DNA of 64,000 nucleotides from Halalkalibacter oceani (GCF_023715705.1 NZ_JAMBOS010000019.1:1-64000), one strand, 5' to 3'. Shown: positions 35,216 through 44,889, counted from the first letter of the stretch. Translations and numbers: made by a program. Notes: a model not told the origin generated them from the letters alone.

Positions 35216-36427
35216 TTACCCCTCTTCCTCTCTATACTTATTGTAAATAACTTCTTCTTCATACAATTTGGCAATTTCGTCTTCACCCAGTCCGATTTCC
35301 CGCAGCTTCTCTGCTGTGTTCTGACCCAACCATGGCGCAGCGGAACGAATTTGCAGCGGCGTTTTCGAATATTTAACCGGAACGCCGATTGTTTTAATTT
35401 GACCAAGCTTCGGATGCTCCATCTCGACAATCATCTCTCTCGCCTTAATATGAGGATCATTGAGCGTTTGATCATACGTGTACACAGGACCTGCCGGCAC
35501 CCCGGCCTCATCTAATTTTTCAACCCAATAGGCCGTTGGCTGTTCCTGAAAGATAGCTTCAATGTCCCGTTCCAGATCATCAATGTTATCCATCCGCTTC
35601 TGCAAATCAATGTATTTTTCCGTCGTGATCCACTCCGGTCTTTCGACGACATGGTGACAAAACTTTTCCCATAAACGCTGGCTGCCGGCTCCGACCGTTA
35701 CATAGCCATCCTGAGTGCGATACGATTGGTACGGCGTGGACCGTCTATGTCTTGTTCCTGTCGCTTCCGGTACTTCCCCTTTATCGAAATAAGCGGCTGA
35801 CTCCCAAATCGTCCATGCTAAGCCTGCATCGACCAATGAAGTCTCAAGATACTGTCCTTCTCCCGTGTTTTGCCAATGGATATATGCTCCAAGGATGCCG
35901 TAAATGGCCGACGCTCCCGCGGCGATGTCATTAATAGCAATCCCGACTTTTGCCGGTCGCCCGCCAGGTTCACCAGTCATTCTCATAAAGCCGGTCACAC
36001 CCTGGGCAATGATATCAAAGCCGCCCTTTTGACTGTACGGTCCAGTTTGCCCGAAGCCTGAAATGGAGCAATAAATAATGTCCGGCTTGACTTCTTTAAT
36101 CGTTTCATAGTCAATGTTCAGCTTCTTTGTGACACCCGGGCGGAAATTTTCGATAATAATATCAGCCTCAGCCGCAAGCTTATGAAAAATATCCACTCCT
36201 TTTTCTGACTTCAAATCAAGAGCGAGGCTTTTCTTATTGCGGTTCGCCATTGCAAAGCAATAGCCTTCGTCATTTATAAACGGGCCCAATCTCCGCGAAT
36301 CATCCCCTCCCGGAAAGCGTTCAATTTTTGTCACTTCCGCTCCCATATCGGAAAGAACCATCGTACAATAAGGCCCGGCGAGAAATTGAGTTAAATCCAG
36401 GATTTTCACACCATCTAAAGGTAGCAT
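35216..36427 (-). CDS. Family III CoA-transferase (CaiB/BaiF type)
   Basis: 403 aa. Family III enzymes activate carboxylic acids with CoA taken from another thioester, through an aspartyl intermediate; the likely nucleophile is Asp167 in AINDIAAGASA. Other signatures are DLTQFLAGPYCTMVL, ANRNKKSLALDLKS and IENFRPGVTKKL. It starts an operon with enoyl-CoA hydratase and thioesterase genes. A consensus promoter with a perfect operator palindrome lies just upstream. Substrate unknown; tctCBA next door may import it. Confidence 0.9.
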   Translation of the reverse strand: MLPLDGVKILDLTQFLAGPYCTMVLSDMGAEVTKIERFPGGDDSRRLGPFINDEGYCFAMANRNKKSLALDLKSEKGVDIFHKLAAEADIIIENFRPGVTKKLNIDYETIKEVKPDIIYCSISGFGQTGPYSQKGGFDIIAQGVTGFMRMTGEPGGRPAKVGIAINDIAAGASAIYGILGAYIHWQNTGEGQYLETSLVDAGLAWTIWESAAYFDKGEVPEATGTRHRRSTPYQSYRTQDGYVTVGAGSQRLWEKFCHHVVERPEWITTEKYIDLQKRMDNIDDLERDIEAIFQEQPTAYWVEKLDEAGVPAGPVYTYDQTLNDPHIKAREMIVEMEHPKLGQIKTIGVPVKYSKTPLQIRSAAPWLGQNTAEKLREIGLGEDEIAKLYEEEVIYNKYREEEG

Positions 36428-36443
36428 GATACCCCTCCCTTTC

Positions 36444-36492
36444 GTATATTGTGTACAATATACAATATACTCATAAAAATAGGCATTGTCAA
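36444..36492 (-). promoter_or_regulatory. Promoter and GntR-type operator of the CoA-transferase III operon
   Basis: On the minus strand TTGACA (36492-36487), 17-bp spacer, TATATT (36469-36464). Immediately downstream GTATATTGTGTACAATATAC (36444-36463) is an inverted repeat with two perfect 9-bp arms and a two-base centre, typical of GntR/FCD operators. Its position over the transcript start implies repression. Confidence 0.7.
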
Positions 36493-36697
36493 CAAATATT
36501 CCGAAAAATCATAAATAAAAGAATTGTGTCAAAAAATGCACTCATTTTCATTTCTTTGTCGCAACCTCGATCATCCTGGCGGTTGTCCACACCTGACGAA
36601 GAGATGTCCACCATCGAAGCGGGCTCTGGCTGGCGCTAGTGTAAAAATCAGGGAGTTGGAAAAGATATGACCATGTACAGAAATGGAGGATTTGATA

Positions 36698-37792
36698 ATG
36701 ATGTCCAAAAAGCTCTTTCGATTCGTTTTTGTCCTGGCTATCGTGCTGGTTCCTACAGCTCCTGTCCATGCGGAGCAATCCGACTTCTCCTCCACAATTC
36801 AAGAAACAATTGTGTATGTTGACAATAATGCCGTGACGACGAATTATATGATGCACGATGGGGATATGTATGTCCCCGCCTTATTTTTCAAACATACGGG
36901 TGCTTATGTAGATTGGCTTGAACAGGAACAGGCGATTCTCTTTCACGCGAAAGAAAAAATGATTACAGTCCCGGTCAGCAAACGCCATTCAAATGTGTTT
37001 GAGCGCGCTTTCGGGTTTTGGAGCACCAACAATCAGCAGAAACAAGCTTTCTTTTTCAACGAAGAAATCTTTGTTCCCTTGGTGGAAATTGCCCATAGGC
37101 TGGAGATGTCTGTCCGTTATGATCCGATCAAAGCAAAAACATTTATCACAACCCATATTCACGTTCCCTCCCCTTCCATTGGTCAGGTGAACACGGAGGA
37201 TAAACTGGTAGCTTTAACATTTGATGATGGTCCTGACGACATTTACACGCCGCAAATACTCGATATTTTAAAGGAAAAAAATGCAGTCGCCACCTTCTTC
37301 CTCGTAGGCGAGGAAATACAGGCTTATCCGGATATGGTCCGGCGGATTGTTCAGGAGGGACACGGGCTTGGAAACCATACATGGCAGCATCCGAATCTGG
37401 CAACGATCTGGACTGAAAAAGTAAGGGAAGAAATAAAAAAAACCCAGCAAGCGATGCTGGAGGTGGTTGGGAGACAGCCCGATTTATTCCGCCCGCCCTA
37501 TGGTTCGTTAACAAAAGCGGATCTGGCTTTATTAAATGAAATCGGCCTGCGAAATATATTGTGGTCTGTCGATACGCTTGATTGGAGCGGACGATCTGCA
37601 GATGAGATTCTCCTGACCGTTCACGAAAATATTTCGAAAGGCGGCATCATCCTGCAGCATAATTTCGGAAGTACCGAGCATGTACTCGATGGAACGATCG
37701 AAGCGCTGCCTAAAATCATTGACGAATTAAGAGAGGAAGGATATACATTTGTGACGGTCCAAACTTTACTTCAGGCGGACAACCGGCAGTAA
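36698..37792 (+). CDS. Secreted polysaccharide deacetylase (NodB domain)
   Basis: 364 aa from the ATG at 36698, which has GGAGG eight bases before it (the ORF's upstream ATG overlaps that site). It has a signal peptide with a likely cut after VHA, an N-terminal stalk-like domain resembling copper-amine-oxidase-N repeats (about 35-160), then a NodB domain (170-360). NodB motifs: TFDDGPDD, GNHTWQHPNL with both metal His, RPPYGS, DTLDWSG and the final ILQHN. It should remove acetyl groups from peptidoglycan or another glycan outside the cell. A single-gene unit. Confidence 0.9.
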   Translation: MMSKKLFRFVFVLAIVLVPTAPVHAEQSDFSSTIQETIVYVDNNAVTTNYMMHDGDMYVPALFFKHTGAYVDWLEQEQAILFHAKEKMITVPVSKRHSNVFERAFGFWSTNNQQKQAFFFNEEIFVPLVEIAHRLEMSVRYDPIKAKTFITTHIHVPSPSIGQVNTEDKLVALTFDDGPDDIYTPQILDILKEKNAVATFFLVGEEIQAYPDMVRRIVQEGHGLGNHTWQHPNLATIWTEKVREEIKKTQQAMLEVVGRQPDLFRPPYGSLTKADLALLNEIGLRNILWSVDTLDWSGRSADEILLTVHENISKGGIILQHNFGSTEHVLDGTIEALPKIIDELREEGYTFVTVQTLLQADNRQ

Positions 37793-37905
37793 GGGAGTAA
37801 GATGACAGCAGAGAGCTAACGGTAGAGCAAAGACTAGCAGTGGAGCTGAACGTACTGTTTATTTCCCTCCGCGCTGAACAACTTCCGAGTTTCATCGAGC
37901 ATTAA

Positions 37906-37945
37906 AAGCCCCAATAACCGGACATCCATCCGGCCATTGGGGCTT
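37906..37945. terminator. Bidirectional terminator between deacetylase and aminotransferase
   Basis: AAGCCCCAATAACCGGA and TCCGGCCATTGGGGCTT form a strong stem between two convergent genes. Confidence 0.8.
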
Positions 37946-37970
37946 CCTGTTCCTCTGTCGCTTTCCTCTA

Positions 37971-39158
37971 TCACGAAGTAGGCTGAGGAAACAGCTGCAG
38001 CTTTTTCAGACGGTCCATCGCTTCCTGAAGGACGTCTTCTTCGCACAGGAGGCCGATTCTAACATATCCTTCTCCATGCTCACCGAACCCTCTTCCCGGA
38101 GCGATTACAACCCGTGCCTCTTCCAAAACCTTATCGGCAAACTCCTCCGACGTATAGCCGTGTGGCACCGGGAACCAGGCAAAGAAAGAGCCTTTCGGAG
38201 CTGTGACCTCCCAGCCCATGTCATGCGCCGCCTTAACCAACACATCCCGACGCCGCTCATACATTGCGACAAGCTCGCCGACGCTTGATTGATCACTTCG
38301 CAAGGCATGTGCGGCCGCTTCCTGGATTCCGCCGAAGATGCTGCAATAATAATGATCCTGCAGAAGCTCAATCGCTTCGATGATACTTGGATTTCCGACA
38401 GCGAAACCGACCCGCCATCCTGCCATATTATACGTTTTTGACAGGGTCAGCATTTCGATCCCTACTTCCTTTGCGCCCTCCATTTGCAGGAAGCTTAACG
38501 GCGCCTTTCCGTCAAAGCCGATCGCCCCATAAGCAAAATCATGGACGATGCAAACATTATGCTTGTTTGCCAGCTCAATCGCTTCCTCAAATAAGCCCGG
38601 TGTCGCGACCGCTCCAGTTGGATTATTCGGGTAATTCAAAAACATAAGCGAGGCTTTGTCGATCACCTCTAGTGGAATCGCCGAAAAATCCGGCAGAAAG
38701 TCATGCTCCGCAACGAGCGGCATCGGATGAATCTCGGCGCCAGCTAAAGCGATTCCTGACAAATAATCAGGGTAGCCGGGGTCCGGAAGCAACGCGACAT
38801 CTCCTTGATTGAGCAGACACTGGCTGATTTCGACGAGTCCAGTTTTCGTTCCAGCCAATACGGCAACCTCGGTGTGCGGATCAATCTCAACGCCATATTC
38901 CCGCTTATAATAGGCCGCAACCGCTTCCTTCAAAAAGAAATACCCTTCAAACGGGGAATATTTATGATAGAGCGGATTTTCCGCCGCCTCTTTCAGCTTC
39001 TCAACGATATGCGCCGGCGTAGGCTGGTCCGGGTTCCCCTGACCAAGGTTGATCACATCATCGTACTCAGCCTTTAGCTTTGTTACCTTTTGCACCAGCT
39101 TAGAAAAAAACTGTTCTGGTAAACGGTTCAATGCTTCCGCTTTTGAAAATTGTTTCAT
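37971..39158 (-). CDS. mtnE: Class I aminotransferase, MtnE-like
   Basis: 395 aa PLP enzyme closely resembling Bacillus MtnE (YkrV), which transaminates 2-keto-4-methylthiobutyrate to methionine. Motifs shared with it: NLGQGNPDQPTP, LPDPGYPDYLSG, FLNYPNNPTGAVAT, HDFAYGAIGFDG and the PLP-lysine segment LSKTYNMAGWRVGFA. The ATG at 39158, with GAGG nine bases upstream, is preferred to the GTG at 39167. No other methionine-salvage gene is nearby, so a related aminotransferase role is possible. Confidence 0.8.
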   Translation of the reverse strand: MKQFSKAEALNRLPEQFFSKLVQKVTKLKAEYDDVINLGQGNPDQPTPAHIVEKLKEAAENPLYHKYSPFEGYFFLKEAVAAYYKREYGVEIDPHTEVAVLAGTKTGLVEISQCLLNQGDVALLPDPGYPDYLSGIALAGAEIHPMPLVAEHDFLPDFSAIPLEVIDKASLMFLNYPNNPTGAVATPGLFEEAIELANKHNVCIVHDFAYGAIGFDGKAPLSFLQMEGAKEVGIEMLTLSKTYNMAGWRVGFAVGNPSIIEAIELLQDHYYCSIFGGIQEAAAHALRSDQSSVGELVAMYERRRDVLVKAAHDMGWEVTAPKGSFFAWFPVPHGYTSEEFADKVLEEARVVIAPGRGFGEHGEGYVRIGLLCEEDVLQEAMDRLKKLQLFPQPTS

Positions 39159-39307
39159 TCTCTCCACCCTCTATCCTCTAAATAACTTCACCTATAAAAC
39201 CGAATCACCGCTTGCGCAGAAGCGTCGTGCCAAGCTGCTACACTCCTTGCGCATGACCGCGCACATCCGGCGCCCTTCCCCTGTTCAATCTGCAAATCTT
39301 TCAAAAA

Positions 39308-39385
39308 GAGGCCGCCCCAAAAGGGAAATGAACCCTTTTGGCGACGACCTCAAGCACGACGCAAATTGCCGTTGACAGCTTTGAT
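39308..39385. repeat. Hairpin-plus-tail repeat, copy 4
   Basis: GAGGCCGCCCCAAAAGGG pairs with CCCTTTTGGCGACGACCTC (39308-39351) and has five T on the minus strand, so it can act as a terminator in that direction. On the plus strand it is followed by AAGCACGACGCAAATTGCCG and TTGACA, matching the repeat tail. It lies in the 418-bp space between mtnE and the nitroreductase gene, which otherwise holds nothing recognisable. Confidence 0.65.
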
Positions 39386-39564
39386 CTGAATGAAGCACCG
39401 ACATGCGCTTGATCCCATCCCGTTGCTTACCATTTATGATTTTGCCGCAGTCCTCTCGCTAAGACATTGCCGGACGTCAATCGACCTGATCCCTCAGTCA
39501 CTCTTGATTACATATAAAATTAGTACTATGCCCAGCTTAGTGGAAAGCGGGAATGTTGTCAATA

Positions 39565-39594
39565 CAAGGCTTCGGACTATTTCAGGAAGCCTTG
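39565..39594 (-). terminator. Hairpin at the nitroreductase stop
   Basis: CAAGGCTTC and GAAGCCTTG form a 9-bp stem spanning the stop codon at 39577. No T-run, so its role is uncertain. Confidence 0.4.
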
Positions 39595-40317
39595 TTTGCG
39601 AATGAATTCTTCCACTTCCGGCCGATTCGGTTTGGCGAAATAGTTGGCCATTTGCCGCGACCACTTATCCTGACGCTTCCCTTCCGATCGTGACTCGTAA
39701 TAGCGCTCTGTTATCTCGTCATAGTCGGCCAGCGCCTCCTCAATCACGGACGTATTATACTTTTCATAATGAACAACGGCCTGCTTCGGCAGACGCGGCT
39801 TCTGCTCCGGCTGCTGCGCTGGGTACCCGACGCAAAGTCCCATCACCGGAAACGTATAGTCAGGCAGGCCAAGCAGCTTGGCGACCGCCTCCTGATCGTT
39901 GCGAATTCCGCCAATCATCACCCCGCCCATTCCAAGTGAGCGGGCAGCCAAAAGCATATTCTCCGCCACGAGAGCCGCATCGACCACCCCGACAATCACC
40001 TGCTCCAGCTCCGATGCTGCAAACGGACTGCCAAGCTTTTCGCTTGTATACTTCAGTCGGTAGTAATCGGCACAAATAACGAAAAAGACCGGACAAGTCT
40101 CGATGTATTTCTGGTTTCCGGCATAGGCTGCAAGCTGCTTTTTCATCTCTTGATCGCGAATAACAATAATGCTGTATGCCTGGACATGATGCGAGGATGG
40201 TGCCCATCTTCCCGAGGCGACAATTGTCTCAATCGCCGATTCGCTCACTTCCTGCTCCGTGTACGCCCGAATCGAGCGATGACTTTGAATTAGGTCAATC
40301 GTTTCAGAATGCTCCAT
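39577..40317 (-). CDS. NADPH-dependent flavin/nitro reductase (NfrA/NfsA type)
   Basis: 246 aa FMN oxidoreductase. N-terminal HRSIRAYTEQEV is the FMN phosphate site, SGRWAPSSHHVQAYS and the central MLLAARSLGMGGVMIGGIRND segment are typical of the NfsA/FRP group, and the C-terminal tail (RSEGKRQDKWSRQMANYF) lies over the active site in this group. It reduces flavins, nitro compounds or disulfides with NADPH. The ATG at 40317 has AGGGGG seven bases before it. Single-gene unit. Confidence 0.88.
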   Translation of the reverse strand: MEHSETIDLIQSHRSIRAYTEQEVSESAIETIVASGRWAPSSHHVQAYSIIVIRDQEMKKQLAAYAGNQKYIETCPVFFVICADYYRLKYTSEKLGSPFAASELEQVIVGVVDAALVAENMLLAARSLGMGGVMIGGIRNDQEAVAKLLGLPDYTFPVMGLCVGYPAQQPEQKPRLPKQAVVHYEKYNTSVIEEALADYDEITERYYESRSEGKRQDKWSRQMANYFAKPNRPEVEEFIRKQGFLK

Positions 40318-40521
40318 AGTAGTTCCCCCTACATTAACATTTGTATTCTTAAGTGTACACAAGATCACCTGTCTTCAAAAGCGAAATGTCTCCTTATCTA
40401 TTTAGCCGATTGGACAAAATTCCCTCCGCTGAACTGGACGGCAGCTGATAAATTCTTCATAATGTGAATGATGAATCATATCCAATTACGCAAAAAAAGA
40501 ATAGGAGGTTCTTACAACCTT

Positions 40522-41700
40522 ATGACAGTGCGACAACCGTTGCCGGAAAAAAACCGCATTCTCTCGCTCGATATGATGAGAGGGCTGGCCTTACTCGGTA
40601 TTTTACTGGCAAATAGCATGCATTTTCAATTTGGCTTATTTTTAATACCTGATCTTCACAATTATTACCCGTTCGGTACACTCGACCGCGCTGCGGAAAT
40701 GTTTATCATCTTATTTGCCCAGGCAAGCTTTTATACGCTCTTTTCCTTTTTATTTGGTTATGGGATGGCGATGCTCAAAGAAAGGCTTGAACAACAGGAG
40801 CTGCGCTTCGGCGTCGTCTATTGGCGCAGAATGTTGATTTTACTTGGCGTTGGCTATGTACACGGTGTTTTCATTTGGGATGGAGACATTCTTTTTGTTT
40901 ATGCGCTCACGTCCTTTGTTCTATTCTTTTTCCTGAAATGGAAGGAGAAGACGCTTTTTATTTGGTCGATTATTTTGCTGCTGCTAATGGCAAGTTCTAT
41001 CGCCACACCGGAGGATGACTCTACCTTGCTTCTCAATCAGCAGCTCTCTCTCTATTCTGAGGAAGAAAAAGAGGTTCTTTCCGCCGGAAGCTACCCGGAG
41101 GTCGTCTCTTTCCGGCTCAATGCTGATCCACTCGGAATGGGTATCGTTGGCGATATCCTCATGGACCTTTCTGCGATGGTCAGCGTTCTCGGCATGTTTT
41201 TGCTCGGTTCCTTTGTCGCCCGTAAAAAGTGGCTCGAAGACCCCGCACCATACCGCCCGCTCATTAAGCGGGTCTGGTGGACGACATTGCTCGTCGGTTT
41301 TCCGTGCAAGCTCGCTTTCGTACTTCATGACTCGTATCAGTATGAAATGCTTCATACGACGGTCGGAGGGCCACTTGTCGCGATGTTTTACGCATCAAGC
41401 ATTGCTCTGATCGCTTCCGGTGAAAAAGGGCGTCAAGCGCTGATGCCGCTCGCCTATGTCGGACGGTTATCACTTACGAACTATCTCGCCCAGTCAATCG
41501 TGTTTACAACACTTTTTTACGGCTATGGGGCAGGGCTTTTTGCAGAAATCGGTTTCTTTTTCGGCATGGTCGCCGCCTTCGCTTTCTTTGCGCTTCAAAT
41601 TCTGGTTAGCAAATGGTGGCTTCGCCGCTTCTATATCGGGCCGTTTGAATGGCTCTGGCGGATGGGAACCTACCTGACCGTCCCACGTCTGAAACGCTGA
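40522..41700 (+). CDS. DUF418 multi-pass membrane protein (YeiB-like)
   Basis: About 392 aa with eight or more membrane helices. The N-terminal RILSLDMMRGLALLGILLAN and the C-terminal RLSLTNYLAQSIVFTTLFYG motif identify the DUF418/YeiB family, of unknown function but related to acyltransferase-3 membrane proteins. The start is uncertain: AGGAGG lies twelve bases before the ATG at 40522, longer than usual, and the in-frame ATG at 40468 has no ribosome site. It has its own terminator. Confidence 0.82.
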   Translation: MTVRQPLPEKNRILSLDMMRGLALLGILLANSMHFQFGLFLIPDLHNYYPFGTLDRAAEMFIILFAQASFYTLFSFLFGYGMAMLKERLEQQELRFGVVYWRRMLILLGVGYVHGVFIWDGDILFVYALTSFVLFFFLKWKEKTLFIWSIILLLLMASSIATPEDDSTLLLNQQLSLYSEEEKEVLSAGSYPEVVSFRLNADPLGMGIVGDILMDLSAMVSVLGMFLLGSFVARKKWLEDPAPYRPLIKRVWWTTLLVGFPCKLAFVLHDSYQYEMLHTTVGGPLVAMFYASSIALIASGEKGRQALMPLAYVGRLSLTNYLAQSIVFTTLFYGYGAGLFAEIGFFFGMVAAFAFFALQILVSKWWLRRFYIGPFEWLWRMGTYLTVPRLKR

Positions 41701-41749
41701 ATAAAGCAGCGGGAGTCTCCAGTCATACTGGGTCTCCTGCTGCTTTATT
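41701..41749 (+). terminator. Terminator of the DUF418 gene
   Basis: ATAAAGCAGC.GGAG..C.CAGT and its complement form a long stem immediately after the stop, followed by a T-rich stretch. Confidence 0.85.
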
Positions 41750-41763
41750 TCTGAAAAACCGGA

Positions 41764-41952
41764 TTGGATTGGAGGGTGATCATACTTAAAGCATACACGC
41801 CTTCTCTATTTGTCTTTACGCTGTCAGCAATGGCCTTACTCTCGCTTCCACCACTTGTAAATATTTCACCTTTCGGAATTGAGATCGAGCTGCACGAGGA
41901 TGCAATGGAGATTCAAACCGACGTACTTACCGATGAAACCTATAAAGTCTAG
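41764..41952 (+). CDS. Possible small membrane-anchored protein
   Basis: A 62-codon frame beginning with TTG. One hydrophobic helix (FVFTLSAMALLSLPPLV) is followed by an acidic tail. GGAGGG lies inside the frame, so the real start may be the GTG directly after it or may not exist. No homologue recognised. Weak candidate. Confidence 0.25.
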   Translation: MDWRVIILKAYTPSLFVFTLSAMALLSLPPLVNISPFGIEIELHEDAMEIQTDVLTDETYKV

Positions 41953-41964
41953 CCCCTATTTTTT

Positions 41965-42969
41965 CTATTTTTTTGTTAATTGATTACGGTCAGGAGCTTG
42001 TGGCGGTTCTTCAAACCAGCCGTTTTTTATCATTAATTTCGCTCCATCTTCAGCATACAGGACAATTTCCCTCAATATCCCGGCATATTTTATCACTATA
42101 TCTTTTCTTAAACTCGCAGCCATCGCCACCCCGTAGTTACCGATCCCCGCTGCCGTCATTGCCGTGACATGAAACAGCATCAATTTATCCGAAAAAGGAG
42201 CTACGGTTGAAGCTGTAACTGCTGTATCCCAAGGACTGGGTACAGGAATATCACTTAATTGGAGAATGTTACCAAAAACAGAAATATGCTTCTCTGCTAT
42301 TGTTTTTCCCTTTAAAATATAGTGGCGCACCTCTTCCGCATCACATGTTTGCGCAAAGGCTGTCATTAAACTCTTCCCGATCGTGTTTGTTTGGACATTA
42401 ATAAAAAGATGAGTTATTTCTATTGAATTGAGCGATCTTTGTTTTCCAAACATATTCCCCAAATAATCCTGATCCCTGACAAATGACACTTCTTTTGGTA
42501 CGGGAATATACGGGGAACGATTATGAATTCCTTTTTCTAAAGTTATTTTTTTAATTAGGCAATGCAAGCTCATTGCATCCTGCACCACCGTCTGAAAAAA
42601 ATCAACAATATCCATTCGACTATTTGTTCCTATGGCAAGTGAGCTTGATTCCATTCCTAATGTCGCCATATGATTAAGATAAAGCAGGTAAAATGTATCC
42701 GTAAATAACCTCGGTGCCCCCGAATTTACATCTTTCTCTGTAAACCCTGTAGGCGGTGGAAATTCTGCTTCCTTAAAAACTTTCGCGATAAAATCCAGAT
42801 GTTTCTCCGCCGCTTTTAAAGCCTTTTTCAAAACGGGAATGATCTCACTATCTTCAACATTATGTAAAAAATAAGTCACTACCTGCTTAGAAGCTGTATC
42901 ATTGGTGTATTGGGTCCAAAGTGCTGTCATTTCAGCAGATGTTAATCGTGTATTGTGGGCTAGTGCCAT
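41965..42969 (-). CDS. DUF3231 family protein, two tandem domains
   Basis: 334 aa, a soluble, mainly helical protein of the DUF3231 family common in Bacillaceae, made of two related halves (about 8-160 and 175-325), each starting with an LTSAEMTALW/LNSIEITHLF-like segment and containing EKH in a four-helix, ferritin-like arrangement. Spore coat CotF-like relations have been suggested for this type of fold; function unknown. GGAGG lies seven bases before the ATG. AT-rich and without functional neighbours. Confidence 0.8.
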   Translation of the reverse strand: MALAHNTRLTSAEMTALWTQYTNDTASKQVVTYFLHNVEDSEIIPVLKKALKAAEKHLDFIAKVFKEAEFPPPTGFTEKDVNSGAPRLFTDTFYLLYLNHMATLGMESSSLAIGTNSRMDIVDFFQTVVQDAMSLHCLIKKITLEKGIHNRSPYIPVPKEVSFVRDQDYLGNMFGKQRSLNSIEITHLFINVQTNTIGKSLMTAFAQTCDAEEVRHYILKGKTIAEKHISVFGNILQLSDIPVPSPWDTAVTASTVAPFSDKLMLFHVTAMTAAGIGNYGVAMAASLRKDIVIKYAGILREIVLYAEDGAKLMIKNGWFEEPPQAPDRNQLTKK

Positions 42970-43125
42970 GCCAATCCCTCCAAGTTTTATATATATGTAA
43001 TATTACCTGGAAAGCGCAAAATTATTAGGAGAGATAAAGTGTGGAATAGGCTCATAGCTTTACAGGCTGACGTGTCATGCTCACTCATTTGCAAAATACT
43101 TCAATTCAATTGCCAAATAACTAAC

Positions 43126-43171
43126 AAGGCCGCCTCAAAGGGACAGTGAACCCCTTTGTCGACGACCTCTT
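43126..43171 (-). terminator. Terminator of the yclNOP operon
   Basis: GAGG.CG.C..CAAAGGGG and CCCTTTGAGGCGGCCTT pair on the minus strand 16 bp after the ATPase stop. The stem is a close relative of repeat copy 4 but the tail is absent. Confidence 0.65.
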
Positions 43172-43186
43172 TTACTCCATATTCAG

Positions 43187-43945
43187 CTATGTGAAATAGA
43201 CACAAATCTTGCAGTTATTTATATCGTTAATCGGAATATCCATATCGTAAATTTCTTTTAGTACTTCTCTGTTAATAATCTCCGGTGTCGTCCCCTGCTT
43301 GACGACCTTCCCGTCCTTCAAGGCGACAATATGATCGGAATAACAGGATGCAAAGTTAATATCATGGAGCACGATTACGATCGTTTTGCCCAGCTCATCG
43401 ACCATCCGTCTAAGCACCTTCATAATTTGCACAGAGTGCTTCATATCTAAATTGTTGAGCGGCTCATCGAGGAGAATATATTCGGTATCCTGGGCAATGA
43501 CCATCGCGATATAAGCCCGCTGGCGCTGCCCACCACTTAGCTGGTCAAGAAACTTATCCTGAATATCCTCCAGCTCCATATAGGCAATCGCTTCATCAAT
43601 ATGCTTCTTATCCTCTTTTGTCAAGTTCCCCTGTGAATAAGGAAAGCGCCCGAACGAAACAAGCTCTCTTATCGTTAACCGCAAAGAAATATTATTGGAC
43701 TGCTTCAAGATCGAGATTTTCTTCGCCAGGTCGCGGCTTTTTGTTTTCGTTATATCAACATCATCAATTCGCACATCTCCTGAATCCTTGGCTATCAAAC
43801 GGCTTACAATTGAAAGCAGCGTACTTTTTCCAGCGCCGTTCGGACCAATGAACGAAGTGATCTGCTGTTTTTTAATACTGACTGTGACATGGTCGACGAC
43901 ATTTTTCGTTGCATATTGCTTCGTTACATCAATGACTTCTACCAT
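43187..43945 (-). CDS. yclP: Siderophore ABC transporter ATP-binding protein
   Basis: 252 aa, strongly resembling B. subtilis YclP of the petrobactin importer. Walker A GPNGAGKST, signature LSGGQRQRAYIAMVIAQDT, Walker B YILLDEPLNNLD and the H-loop VIVLHDINFAS are intact. AAGGAG precedes the ATG, which overlaps the end of yclO by 7 bp. Third gene of a Fur-controlled operon. The binding protein gene yclQ, which follows in B. subtilis, is not present here. Confidence 0.92.
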   Translation of the reverse strand: MVEVIDVTKQYATKNVVDHVTVSIKKQQITSFIGPNGAGKSTLLSIVSRLIAKDSGDVRIDDVDITKTKSRDLAKKISILKQSNNISLRLTIRELVSFGRFPYSQGNLTKEDKKHIDEAIAYMELEDIQDKFLDQLSGGQRQRAYIAMVIAQDTEYILLDEPLNNLDMKHSVQIMKVLRRMVDELGKTIVIVLHDINFASCYSDHIVALKDGKVVKQGTTPEIINREVLKEIYDMDIPINDINNCKICVYFT

Positions 43946-44889
43946 TTTTTACTCTCCTTTAACAATAAGTATAGGAAATAGACTCCGCCGATGAAGTTGA
44001 CAATGACGCTAAGTGTCGTCGAAAACGTAAAGACCCGTTCCACGATTAACTGGCCACCGACAAGGGCGATGATACTGATAAAGATCGCTGCAGTAATTAA
44101 ATATTTATGCTGATATGTTTTCATGAATTCGTGCGCCACATTGGCAACGAGCAACCCGAGGAATGTAATCGGACCGACAAGTGCCGTTGCAATCGAAACG
44201 AGAATCGCGACGATGAACAGCAGCCGTTTGACGACATAATCATAATCGACTCCTAAATTAATCGCTTGCTCCCGGCCGAGTGAAATCACATCCAAATATT
44301 TAATAAAACGATAAAAATAGAGACTCAATAACAGAATGAGAATAATTGAAATACCAAGTAAATCGGTATTAACATTATTGAAGCTGGCAAACATCCGGTC
44401 CTGCACGGTCATGAATTCGTTGGGATCGATCAGAACCTGCATAAAGGTCGACAAGCTTGAAAACAAAGTCCCGAAAACAAGCCCGATCAAGAGCAGCAAA
44501 TAAATATTCTGCCCTTCTCTTTTAAAGAGAAGCTTATAAAGAATCGCAGCGAACACGACCATCAACGTGACAGATAAGAGAAAATTCACATATGGATGAA
44601 TCAGCGTAAAACCGATCGAACCAAATGCAAAAATCATAAATGTCTGTAACAGCAAATAAAGAGAATCCAGGCCGATGATACTTGGCGTCAAAATCCGGTT
44701 GTTCGTAATCGTCTGGAAAATGACCGTTGAAAAGGCAATCGCCGCTCCGGTGATGACAATCGCCAAAACGCGGAATCCTCTTCTCGGCAAAATGTATTCC
44801 CAATTTCCGTTGGCGCTGATCGTCATAAACACCGCGATCAAAATGACCGACAGGACAGCGAGAGCAGTAATTTTCGATTTATAACCCAT
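43939..44889 (-). CDS. yclO: Iron-siderophore ABC permease
   Basis: 316 aa FecCD-type permease with about nine membrane helices. FSTVIFQTITNNRILTPSIIG near residue 55 and VGPITFLGLLVANVAHEF near 235 are the conserved permease motifs, the latter including the ATPase-coupling loop. TAAGGAGG precedes the ATG. Overlaps yclN by 11 bp and yclP by 7 bp. Forms the heterodimeric channel with YclN. Confidence 0.92.
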   Translation of the reverse strand: MGYKSKITALAVLSVILIAVFMTISANGNWEYILPRRGFRVLAIVITGAAIAFSTVIFQTITNNRILTPSIIGLDSLYLLLQTFMIFAFGSIGFTLIHPYVNFLLSVTLMVVFAAILYKLLFKREGQNIYLLLLIGLVFGTLFSSLSTFMQVLIDPNEFMTVQDRMFASFNNVNTDLLGISIILILLLSLYFYRFIKYLDVISLGREQAINLGVDYDYVVKRLLFIVAILVSIATALVGPITFLGLLVANVAHEFMKTYQHKYLITAAIFISIIALVGGQLIVERVFTFSTTLSVIVNFIGGVYFLYLLLKESKKW

